Source: Clostridiales bacterium (GTDB taxonomy: Bacteria > Bacillota > Clostridia > Lachnospirales > Lachnospiraceae). From it: DNA of 16,733 bases. Location of the stretch: positions 1 to 16,733 of the forward strand of contig JAHZAT010000044.1 in the NCBI GenBank assembly GCA_019423795.1. Reading direction: 5' to 3'. Positions 1-6,547 of this stretch are shown piece after piece. A program made the translations under genes and the position numbers. The notes under the pieces were generated by a model. It did not search any database. It was not told the origin of the DNA and worked only from the letters and a program-made list of their open reading frames with translations. How positions within the stretch are numbered: the first letter of the stretch is position 1; every line of letters starts with the position of its first letter.

Positions 1-15
1 CTTGTTCAATCTCAT
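1..15 (-). CDS. Start of a gene cut by the left window edge (first five codons only)
   Basis: On the minus strand an ATG at base 15 reads M-R-L-N-K and runs off the window. It is preceded by a GGAGG ribosome site five bases upstream (bases 21-25 read in reverse) and, further up, by a good promoter (64-92). This is the expected layout for a real gene start downstream of rpoN. Five residues cannot identify a product. M-R-L-N-K is a common beginning of RsuA/RluB-type pseudouridine synthases, but that is only a guess. Confidence 0.55.
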
Positions 16-63
16 AGTACCCTCCAGATAACTTCTGCTTTTGACATAATACATCAGTTACTA

Positions 64-92
64 ATTATAACAGAGGGTAGTTTGTTAATCAA
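64..92 (-). promoter_or_regulatory. Sigma-A type promoter for the gene leaving the left edge
   Basis: Read on the minus strand: a TTGATT -35 box (92-87), a 17-base spacer and a perfect TATAAT -10 box (69-64). The predicted transcript would start near base 57 and have a leader of about 42 bases before the ATG at 15. The promoter lies downstream of rpoN, so the next gene need not depend on rpoN readthrough. Confidence 0.7.
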
Positions 93-149
93 GTGTTTCA
101 ATTGTTAATTTTTTATTAAATCTCGTTTACATTTTTTCATTTTTTTGCC

Positions 150-177
150 AAAAGATGATAAATGTCGCTGCATTTAT
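150..177 (-). terminator. Weak hairpin overlapping the rpoN stop codon
   Basis: A 7-bp perfect stem (arms 158-164 and 171-177, loop of six) overlaps the rpoN stop codon at 174-176. It is followed on the minus strand by CATCTTTT. The U tract is short and the stem is AT-rich, so termination would be inefficient. It may serve mainly as a 3'-end structure. Confidence 0.3.
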
Positions 178-1469
178 TCATGAATTTTTCGCTGTGTCGT
201 TCCTGCAATTCCAAGCTGTGCACGATATTTTGCTACAGTTCTTCTTGAAATCTTCATATTCTTTTGTTCTAACAAACTTACGATCTTACTGTCACTTAAT
301 GGTTTTTTCTTATCTTCTTCTTTCACAAGCCGTCTGATTTCTTCCTTAATCTCTTCTGTCGTCGAATCTTGGTCTCCAAATGTCTGTGTATTATTAAAAA
401 TGTCTCTCATTCCGATCGTTCCACCTGGATATTGAATATACTTTCCTTTGACTGCGCGACTTACCGTTGATACATGCATTTCAATATCATCTGCTATATT
501 TTGCATGGTCATTGGTTTCAACTGCTTATGATTCATAAAATATTCTCTCTGACGGTCAAGAATTGCCTTTGAAATCTTAAGCATCGTCTCTCTTCTTTGT
601 TCAATGCTTGTAATGATAAAACGACATCTCTCATATTTCTTTCTGAAATATTCTTTTAGCTCAGAATCTTCTGCCTGTTCCATCATTTTGACATAATAAT
701 CATTGATTGAATAATCACCGATCCAGTCATCATTTAAACGAATCTTTAGTTCTTCTCCATCTTTTTCCATTAAAATATCTGGGACGATATACTGATCGGT
801 TCCCCCTGTATATCCACTTAACGGTCTTGGATTTAATTCTTGAATTTTAAAAATATACTTTCTTACCTGTGATGTCTTAATATCAAGTGCTCTTGAAACA
901 GTCGATAAATGTCCCATTGCGATATCTTCCAGGTGATTTTCTACGATATATCGCAGGTCATCATTTAATATTCCTTCTCTTTCAAGCTGAAGAAGGAGAC
1001 ATTCCGATACACTTTCTGCAAATACACCTGCTGGTTCTAATTGCTTGAGATGATCTAAAAGCCTTTCACAATCTTTTTCTTCAATTCCAAGCTTGTGACT
1101 GATCTCTTTTGTGGAAACAAGCAAAAGCCCGGATTCCTCTAGGCATTGTGCCATGTATTTCATAACATTCCACTCTTTCTTTGTATAATCTTTTGCATTT
1201 AACTGTTCCATAAAGAAGGCTTCGGGATCTTCGATTTTCTTATCTTCAATATCACTTTGCTCAATATCCTGATATCCGCCTGCATTTCCATGCAATGTAA
1301 AGAATTCCTTTCCAGATTCCTTATGTTCCATCAATGGATTTTCTGCATATTCATCCTGCAAAAACTTCTCAAGTTCATAATTATCAAACGATAAGATCTT
1401 TAATGATTGTACCTGAAACTGATTTAATTGCTGTGACAAGCCTTGTTCCAGCTTCATTTCATATGACAT
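174..1469 (-). CDS. rpoN: RNA polymerase sigma-54 factor
   Basis: This protein directs RNA polymerase to -24/-12 promoters that need an AAA+ enhancer-binding activator. The 431 residues show the full sigma-54 architecture. There is a Gln/Leu-rich region I (about residues 6-48, ending ENPLME), a variable acidic linker, a core-binding region (about 85-290) and a helix-turn-helix near 323-343 (IADDIEMHVSTVSRAV). The RpoN box is at 408-417, SRRTVAKYRA, close to the canonical ARRTVAKYRE. Length is at the short end for the family (about 430-480), as is usual in Clostridia. The start has a GGAGG ribosome site seven bases upstream. It follows the symporter gene by 115 bases, with a terminator between them. 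No enhancer-binding activator gene and no convincing -24/-12 promoter is visible in the window, so its targets lie elsewhere. Confidence 0.96.
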   Translation of the reverse strand: MSYEMKLEQGLSQQLNQFQVQSLKILSFDNYELEKFLQDEYAENPLMEHKESGKEFFTLHGNAGGYQDIEQSDIEDKKIEDPEAFFMEQLNAKDYTKKEWNVMKYMAQCLEESGLLLVSTKEISHKLGIEEKDCERLLDHLKQLEPAGVFAESVSECLLLQLEREGILNDDLRYIVENHLEDIAMGHLSTVSRALDIKTSQVRKYIFKIQELNPRPLSGYTGGTDQYIVPDILMEKDGEELKIRLNDDWIGDYSINDYYVKMMEQAEDSELKEYFRKKYERCRFIITSIEQRRETMLKISKAILDRQREYFMNHKQLKPMTMQNIADDIEMHVSTVSRAVKGKYIQYPGGTIGMRDIFNNTQTFGDQDSTTEEIKEEIRRLVKEEDKKKPLSDSKIVSLLEQKNMKISRRTVAKYRAQLGIAGTTQRKIHE

Positions 1470-1537
1470 TTTACATCCTCCAATTACTTTCTTTGATCAA
1501 GTACTTAATCTTATCATAATCTATTTTCACTCTGAAT

Positions 1538-1567
1538 AAAAGAGATTTTGCTTGGATGATCTCTTTT
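1538..1567 (-). terminator. Terminator after the alanine/sodium symporter gene
   Basis: The arms AAAAGAGAT (1538-1546) and ATCTCTTTT (1559-1567) pair perfectly around a 12-base loop. On the minus strand the stem runs into TTTTATT; on the plus strand it is followed by T residues too. It lies 18 bases past the symporter stop codon and separates that gene from rpoN. Confidence 0.65.
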
Positions 1568-1584
1568 TCTAAGTTATCTTATAT

Positions 1585-2985
1585 CTATTTTCCCGCTTTC
1601 TCTTCTTCTATGGTCTTCTGAAATTCTTTCACATCTTTTGCGATCTCACCGCTTAATAACAGCATACAGATCAGATTTGGGATTGCCATCAATGCATTTG
1701 CAATATCTGAGAAGTTCCATACAAGCTCCAATGTCTGTGTTGCCCCGACATAAGCTACCAGAGAAAAGATAATTCGGTAGATCATGTTGAACTTATGAGT
1801 TCCCATCAGATACTCAAACGCTTTTTCTCCATGATACTCCCATCCAAGAATTGTGGAAAATGCAAAAAGTGCAATTCCGATCGTTACCAGATATCCTCCA
1901 ACTTTTCCAAGAACTGTGGAAAATGCCGCAATCGTTAATGCAGAACCTATGTACATCTCTCCTGTTGCCGGATCGATCTGTCCAAGCACTCCGGAGCTTG
2001 CGATCGCAAGACCTGTGATCGTACAGACAACGATCGTATCCCAGAAAGTTCCTGTCATATTGATATATGCCTGCCGAACCGGATGATCTGTTGTTGCTGC
2101 TGCCGCTGTGATCGCTGCAGATCCCATTCCAGCTTCATTTGAAAAACATCCTCTGGCAACTCCGTAACGTGCTGCATTCATCATAGATGCGACGATATTT
2201 CCACAAAGAGCCCCACCAACCGCTTTCACACTAAATGCCATATGAAAGATCATAGAAAGTCCTGCTGGAAGATTACTGATATTCCCAAGAATGACGATGA
2301 CTCCTGCGATCACATAAAAGATTGCCATCACTGGAACTACGACAGAAGATACTTTTGATATCGTTTTTATTCCACCGATGATGATCAGTAAGGCTAAAAT
2401 AGTGATCACTGCTCCAACAGTACTAACCGATACTCCAAATGTCTCATGAACTGCTGTTGAAATTGAATTTCCCTGTGTCATATTTCCAATTCCAAAGGAT
2501 GCGATCACGGCAAATAAAGCAAACAGCCATCCAAGTACGGCTCCAAGCTTTTTGTTCTTGAGTGCCTTTTTCATTGTATACATTGGTCCACCGGACATCT
2601 CGCCCTTTTCATTGACTTCTCTGTATTTGATCGCCAACATACATTCTGAAAATTTAGATGATAATCCAAAACATGCAGAAATCCACATCCACACCAATGC
2701 TCCAGCACCTCCTGAAACCATTGCTGTCGCTACTCCTACGATATTTCCAGTTCCGATCGTTGCCGCCAGTGCTGTTGTCAATGCTGAAAATGGTGATACA
2801 TCACCCTCTCCTCTGTTTTTTGTTCTGGATTCTTTACTTAATGTCTTTTTAATCGCCCAAGGAAGGTTTCTCCAGGTTAGGAAATTGCATCGAATTGTTA
2901 AAAGGATTCCTGTTCCCACGAGAAGCACCAGCATCATTGGTCCCCATACAAAGGCATCCACATCGGATATGATCTTACTTAACAT
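1585..2985 (-). CDS. AGCS-family sodium:alanine (amino acid) symporter
   Basis: This is an inner-membrane carrier that imports a small neutral amino acid, typically alanine or glycine, with Na+ (AGCS/DAACS family, AlsT/DagA/GlyP relatives). At 466 residues it has the family's usual length. It is almost wholly hydrophobic, with roughly ten to eleven membrane segments. Diagnostic motifs are visible: GTGNIVGVATA at residues 78-88, SGGAGALVWMW at 91-101, KFSECMLAIKYRE at 111-123, SGGPMYTM at 131-138 and, in the second half, a GCFSNEAGMGSA segment. The start is preceded by AGGAG at a normal distance. The gene is transcribed apart from psd upstream and rpoN downstream. Its leader is unusual: a near-consensus promoter lies upstream of a strong terminator-like hairpin, and no good promoter is visible between the hairpin and the gene. 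The exact substrate cannot be told from sequence. Confidence 0.95.
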   Translation of the reverse strand: MLSKIISDVDAFVWGPMMLVLLVGTGILLTIRCNFLTWRNLPWAIKKTLSKESRTKNRGEGDVSPFSALTTALAATIGTGNIVGVATAMVSGGAGALVWMWISACFGLSSKFSECMLAIKYREVNEKGEMSGGPMYTMKKALKNKKLGAVLGWLFALFAVIASFGIGNMTQGNSISTAVHETFGVSVSTVGAVITILALLIIIGGIKTISKVSSVVVPVMAIFYVIAGVIVILGNISNLPAGLSMIFHMAFSVKAVGGALCGNIVASMMNAARYGVARGCFSNEAGMGSAAITAAAATTDHPVRQAYINMTGTFWDTIVVCTITGLAIASSGVLGQIDPATGEMYIGSALTIAAFSTVLGKVGGYLVTIGIALFAFSTILGWEYHGEKAFEYLMGTHKFNMIYRIIFSLVAYVGATQTLELVWNFSDIANALMAIPNLICMLLLSGEIAKDVKEFQKTIEEEKAGK

Positions 2986-3028
2986 ATACTATCTCTCCTC
3001 TCTGATCTTATTTTCATTTCTAAAATGC

Positions 3029-3060
3029 AAAAAAGGAGCAACGAAAATTCGTTGCTCCTT
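3029..3060 (-). terminator. Strong intrinsic terminator between psd and the symporter gene
   Basis: A 13-bp perfect inverted repeat (3033-3045 with 3048-3060) is followed on the minus strand by a run of six T residues, two of which close the stem. It is 58 bases past the psd stop, so it can end the lipid operon. It also lies downstream of the promoter at 3075-3103, so it sits in the leader of any transcript from that promoter. Confidence 0.85.
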
Positions 3061-3074
3061 CAACTTATGAACTT

Positions 3075-3103
3075 AGTATAGCCATATATGACCACTCTGT
3101 CAA
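3075..3103 (-). promoter_or_regulatory. Near-consensus promoter in front of the leader hairpin of the symporter gene
   Basis: Read on the minus strand: TTGACA (3103-3098), a 17-base spacer and TATACT (3080-3075). The predicted start is near 3068, only about eight bases before the terminator hairpin (3060-3029). This is the best promoter-like sequence between psd and the symporter start at 2985. Confidence 0.65.
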
Positions 3104-3117
3104 TATTTATTTTAAGG

Positions 3118-3984
3118 TCATACCAATGCTTTCCCGATCATCTCACCCTGCCTGATCTTTGTCTCACACTGGTTCTTGGTACGTTCTAACAGTTCTTCTC
3201 TGATCTCAACCTTATCCTTTTCTAATAATAAAATGATCGTTGAACCTCCAAACTGAAAATATCCTTTCTCAATCCCGCGCCTCATAGATCCGGCTCCATC
3301 GTGATTAACAATCTTTCCAACCATCAATGCTCCAACTTCCATCTGGAGTGCATCTCCAAAATGTTTTGTCTTCATCAATGTATATTCTCTGGTATTCTCT
3401 TTATAGATTTTCACATGATCATTTGCGATCGGATTGACGGTATGATAAACTCCATCAATCCTATGATTCTCACTCTTAATTCCATCATCAAAATAGCAGT
3501 ATCTATGATAATCATCTACTGTCAGGCGTAAGATCACGGCATAACCGCCCTGAAAATGTCTTGCGATCTTGCGGTTTCTGATCAATGAATCCAAGGTATA
3601 TCTTGTATCCTTTACAACAAAAGATGTCTTCTCTTCGATCGGATACACACTTACCTTACAGTCGCAAGGACTTCCTAAGATTGTTTTATCTTCCGGAAAT
3701 GGACGTTTTCCTTCTTTGATCTTTCTTGAGAAGAATTCATTATAAGATTTGTAATTTTTCTTCTCATATTCACTCATATCAATATGATTATTCTTGACAA
3801 ATCCTTTGATCAGACATTTGGAGATGGGAGAACTTAAGAAAGCTCCCCCTAGTTTGGATACCCAAGGTCTGATTAATATTTTTAGACTGGCTCGTCCTGC
3901 CATAGTTGTATACATCCAATGAAGCAAACGATCTTGCCCATTCTCTTCTTCGTAAATATTCCCATCTCTATCGGCATATCTCAT
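3118..3984 (-). CDS. psd: Phosphatidylserine decarboxylase proenzyme
   Basis: Psd decarboxylates phosphatidylserine to phosphatidylethanolamine at the membrane. The proenzyme cleaves itself and the new N-terminal serine becomes the pyruvoyl cofactor. The 288 residues contain the processing motif GGST at 246-249 (cut expected between G247 and S248), an NEFFSRKIK segment at 82-90, Asp108 in GSPCDCKV and the DYHR segment at 158-161. By eye-alignment with E. coli Psd (Asp90, His144, His147, Ser254), Asp108, His160 and Ser248 are kept. The His147 position is Cys163 (DYHRYC instead of DYHRVH). It is the last gene of the lipid operon, starting 19 bases after pssA, which makes its substrate. A strong terminator follows. 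The identification is firm; the Cys is the only odd point. Confidence 0.94.
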   Translation of the reverse strand: MRYADRDGNIYEEENGQDRLLHWMYTTMAGRASLKILIRPWVSKLGGAFLSSPISKCLIKGFVKNNHIDMSEYEKKNYKSYNEFFSRKIKEGKRPFPEDKTILGSPCDCKVSVYPIEEKTSFVVKDTRYTLDSLIRNRKIARHFQGGYAVILRLTVDDYHRYCYFDDGIKSENHRIDGVYHTVNPIANDHVKIYKENTREYTLMKTKHFGDALQMEVGALMVGKIVNHDGAGSMRRGIEKGYFQFGGSTIILLLEKDKVEIREELLERTKNQCETKIRQGEMIGKALV

Positions 3985-4003
3985 CTACGATTCTCCTATC
4001 ATC

Positions 4004-4615
4004 TTACAGTAAGAACATCTTTACTGCGATCAATGCTCCAATAACTACAAATGCAAGCATACATTTCTTATCTGGTTTAAAGACTTTAAAATCAAATACA
4101 AATAAGAAGGCAATCACTGCTAACATTGCAACATATATGTATGGAAATTCTTCTGGAAAGAATCTTCGAAGCTGATATACGATCGGAATGATCAGTGCAA
4201 CCGATGTAATTGGCAGTCCCTGATAATGTTTTCTTCTGGAACTGCTGTGTGCCTGACGCTGTTCTTCTGTAACATTAAAATATGCCAGACGAATAACTCC
4301 GCCTAAAACATAACACATATAAATGATCCTTGCATACCATTGGTCCATTCCAAGACAGTAACCGATCACAACCGGATACACTCCAAAACAGACAAGATCA
4401 CATAAAGAATCAATCTCGATTCCAAACTTCTTGGCGTCTTCGCTTCTCTTGATCATCTTTGCGATCGTTCCATCATACATATCTGTTAATCCTGAGATCA
4501 TCAAACATAAAATTGCGATCTTAAAGTTTCCATTGAATGCCTGTGACATTCCAAATACTGCACTGACAACTCCTAAATATGTCAGTATTACAGATGCATT
4601 ATAAAATCCTATCAT
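4004..4615 (-). CDS. pssA: CDP-diacylglycerol-serine O-phosphatidyltransferase
   Basis: This enzyme transfers phosphatidyl from CDP-diacylglycerol to L-serine, giving phosphatidylserine, the substrate of the next gene, psd. It is a 203-residue integral membrane protein with about six membrane segments. The CDP-alcohol phosphotransferase signature is at residues 45-73: D45-x2-D48-G49-x2-A52-K53, then G65-x3-D69-x3-D73. All four metal-binding aspartates and both glycines are present. Lys53 stands where the family usually has Arg. The length matches the short Bacillus-type PssA rather than the E. coli peripheral enzyme. Serine rather than glycerol-phosphate as acceptor is inferred mainly from the adjoining psd. 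The start is 12 bases after the flippase-like gene, so the two are co-transcribed. Confidence 0.92.
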   Translation of the reverse strand: MIGFYNASVILTYLGVVSAVFGMSQAFNGNFKIAILCLMISGLTDMYDGTIAKMIKRSEDAKKFGIEIDSLCDLVCFGVYPVVIGYCLGMDQWYARIIYMCYVLGGVIRLAYFNVTEEQRQAHSSSRRKHYQGLPITSVALIIPIVYQLRRFFPEEFPYIYVAMLAVIAFLFVFDFKVFKPDKKCMLAFVVIGALIAVKMFLL

Positions 4616-4627
4616 ACCTTTTTCCCT

Positions 4628-5653
4628 CTATTCTTTACGCTTTATCGTAACATGTGCGACTCCTGTCATCACTGCACTGATCAATACCAGTGCATAATAA
4701 CTGATTCCTCGGCTTAACAGCATTGCCGGATATAATAATCCGCCAACAAAAATCTTCTTAAAGATATTTAAAAATAAGCCTTCACTGATTCCCATTCCGC
4801 CTGGCAACGGAAGCATATCCACAGAAATTGAAATAACACTCTGTAGAGCAACTACATCAATAAATCCTAATGCAGAAAGTCCCATTGCTCTGTATACAAG
4901 ATACGTAATTGAAAAATGGATCAGTCTCTGAATCAATGTGACAACGAACATCCGAAAAATAAAGATCCGATGTCCTTGAATGATTGCTGCTGCTTTATGA
5001 TACTCGATCATAGAATTCTGAAGTTTTTCAAGACGTTCTTCTTTTTTCTTTAAAATATGGAACTTTTCTAATTTCTGAAACAGCCACAGCACGATTTTGG
5101 ATGCTAACGTTGGCTCAAATACAAGAATCAGCATGAACGCAACACAAAACACATTCAATGCCATTCCAAGGTAAAAGAAGAATGCTGCCTTCCCTATATA
5201 TTCTGCCACAAGAAAATGACGGAATAAAAAGATCAGTGCTCCTAAAAATACCAGGACAAATTTATATAAAATGGTAACGATCATCAAAATGACGGTTCCC
5301 ACGGATATGTCAACTTTATCGCGGTTCATGTAGTAAAGCTGCATTGGCTGTCCGCCAGTTGCAGACGGTGTAATACAACTGAAAAAGAAACCTACAAACG
5401 AATATTTGACGCAATTTCTCTTCGGCACATCATTGTAATGAAGCAGCCGTAGCATGCGATAAATAATATACGACTCGCAGCACACAAACACAACGATCAT
5501 AACCAATCCCGCAATATAATATGCAGGTTTTACTGATTTTAGAACTTCCGCCAGCTCAGAAAGTTCCTTTCCTTTCAATACGGCATATGCAGTCAATCCA
5601 AATAATGCAAAGAAAAAGACTGTATTACCGATGACTTTTTTCTTATTCTTCAT
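4628..5653 (-). CDS. MprF-flippase-type (YbhN/UPF0104) multi-pass membrane protein
   Basis: This 341-residue protein has about eight predicted membrane segments and belongs to the family that forms the N-terminal lipid-flipping half of MprF (Lysylphosphatidylglycerol_TM / YbhN). Visible signatures are PSATGGQPMQ at residues 96-105 and LPLPGGMGISEG at 281-292. The soluble aminoacyl-transferase half of MprF is absent, so it should not make lysyl-phosphatidylglycerol. Many stand-alone members have no assigned substrate. Its place between a PAP2 gene (5-base gap) and pssA (12-base gap) suggests handling of a lipid intermediate or product, such as movement of phosphatidylethanolamine or an undecaprenyl/diacylglycerol lipid across the membrane. 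That is inference; the family call is the firm part. Confidence 0.88.
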   Translation of the reverse strand: MKNKKKVIGNTVFFFALFGLTAYAVLKGKELSELAEVLKSVKPAYYIAGLVMIVVFVCCESYIIYRMLRLLHYNDVPKRNCVKYSFVGFFFSCITPSATGGQPMQLYYMNRDKVDISVGTVILMIVTILYKFVLVFLGALIFLFRHFLVAEYIGKAAFFFYLGMALNVFCVAFMLILVFEPTLASKIVLWLFQKLEKFHILKKKEERLEKLQNSMIEYHKAAAIIQGHRIFIFRMFVVTLIQRLIHFSITYLVYRAMGLSALGFIDVVALQSVISISVDMLPLPGGMGISEGLFLNIFKKIFVGGLLYPAMLLSRGISYYALVLISAVMTGVAHVTIKRKE

Positions 5654-5658
5654 CTTTC

Positions 5659-6387
5659 CTAACCTTTGATCTCCGATAATTTCCCTTTGTATTTCACAGA
5701 TCTTCTCTCTAAACCAACTTGTTGGTTGATTTTCTCAAACACTTTCCAGAGTCCTTGATACAAATTGGTCTTTCTTCCGATCAGATAACAGACTTCACTT
5801 AAAATGATCCCGCCAAACACATCTATGATATAATGCTGCTTGGTTACCTGCGTGGAAATACAGACTAAAATTGCAAAAACAAGTGAAAATCTCTGATACC
5901 ACACTGGAATCTTCTTCTGATGCCTGATCCCAATATAACAAAACCAGCTTACCAGACAGTGAATCGATGGAAATAAGTTTGCCGATTGATCGATCGAATA
6001 CACAAATCGTAATGCCTGATCCCAAAATCCTGTTCCTGTGATCTCTGGTCTTACCAGTGTTGTTGGCAAAAAGACAAATAAAATCCCACATACGATCCTT
6101 GACAGATAATCTGCTGTCAAAAATCTATACATATGTTCTCTACTGATTCTCGCAGTCATAATGTAGTTCACAACCCAAAACACATAACATATCAAATAAA
6201 TACTTGTAAATTCTGGGATCACCGGTACCATCCGGTCAAATGCTGTTGTAAAATCATGATGATATAATCCTTTACAAAGCACCATTGTTCCACTGTAAAC
6301 CAAAGTATTCAGTACTAACGCTGTGATCAGCGGAATAATAGAATACTTCGGAATCCATCTCAGAACATAATCTTTTTTCTGATTCAT
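5659..6387 (-). CDS. PAP2-superfamily membrane phosphatase or transferase (AUR1/PAP2_3-like)
   Basis: This 242-residue multi-pass protein carries the phosphatidic-acid-phosphatase type 2 histidine motifs. The second motif is P140-S-I-H143. The third is S178TQVTKQH185YIID189, a form typical of the AUR1/inositolphosphotransferase-like branch (TKQHYxxD), not the plain SRx5Hx3D of PgpB. An RP pair at 113-114 fits the first motif, but its lysine is missing. Such enzymes remove or transfer phosphate head groups from lipids such as phosphatidic acid, phosphatidylglycerol phosphate or undecaprenyl pyrophosphate. It is the first gene of the lipid operon, with AAGGAG seven bases before its ATG and a predicted promoter and dyad element upstream. 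Substrate and direction (phosphatase or head-group transferase) cannot be decided here. Confidence 0.88.
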   Translation of the reverse strand: MNQKKDYVLRWIPKYSIIPLITALVLNTLVYSGTMVLCKGLYHHDFTTAFDRMVPVIPEFTSIYLICYVFWVVNYIMTARISREHMYRFLTADYLSRIVCGILFVFLPTTLVRPEITGTGFWDQALRFVYSIDQSANLFPSIHCLVSWFCYIGIRHQKKIPVWYQRFSLVFAILVCISTQVTKQHYIIDVFGGIILSEVCYLIGRKTNLYQGLWKVFEKINQQVGLERRSVKYKGKLSEIKG

Positions 6388-6450
6388 ATGTCTGCTCCTT
6401 CCAATGATCTATCCTCTTTCTTTTCTCTCTTATGGTTCTTCCATATATCA

Positions 6451-6480
6451 AAGAATCATGTCAATTCTGACATGATTCTT
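6451..6480. promoter_or_regulatory. Perfect 13+4+13 inverted repeat at the predicted transcription start of the lipid operon
   Basis: The arms AAGAATCATGTCA (6451-6463) and TGACATGATTCTT (6468-6480) are exact complements around ATTC. Transcription from the promoter at 6486-6514 should begin at about 6479, so the repeat occupies roughly +1 to +29. No proper U tract follows on either strand, which argues against a simple terminator for the RND gene ending at 6548. It could be a repressor operator or a 5'-end stem-loop of the operon mRNA. Confidence 0.6.
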
Positions 6481-6485
6481 GTACT

Positions 6486-6514
6486 ATTATATCTTTTCTC
6501 TTTTTAAAAGTAAA
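6486..6514 (-). promoter_or_regulatory. Promoter of the four-gene lipid operon
   Basis: Read on the minus strand: TTTACT (6514-6509), a 17-base A-rich spacer and a perfect TATAAT (6491-6486). The predicted leader to the PAP2 start codon is about 92 bases and begins with the perfect inverted repeat at 6451-6480. Confidence 0.7.
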
Positions 6515-6547
6515 GGAAAGCGGTCATATTTAATAGTTTTGTAAGAT

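Noticed and set aside
2552..3070. Plus-strand open frame of 172 codons
   Set aside because: It is antisense to the symporter gene, has no ribosome site and reads as a low-complexity mirror of membrane-protein codons.
4628..5653. Full MprF lysyl-phosphatidylglycerol synthase
   Set aside because: Only the membrane flippase-like domain is present. At 341 residues there is no room for the aminoacyl-transferase domain.
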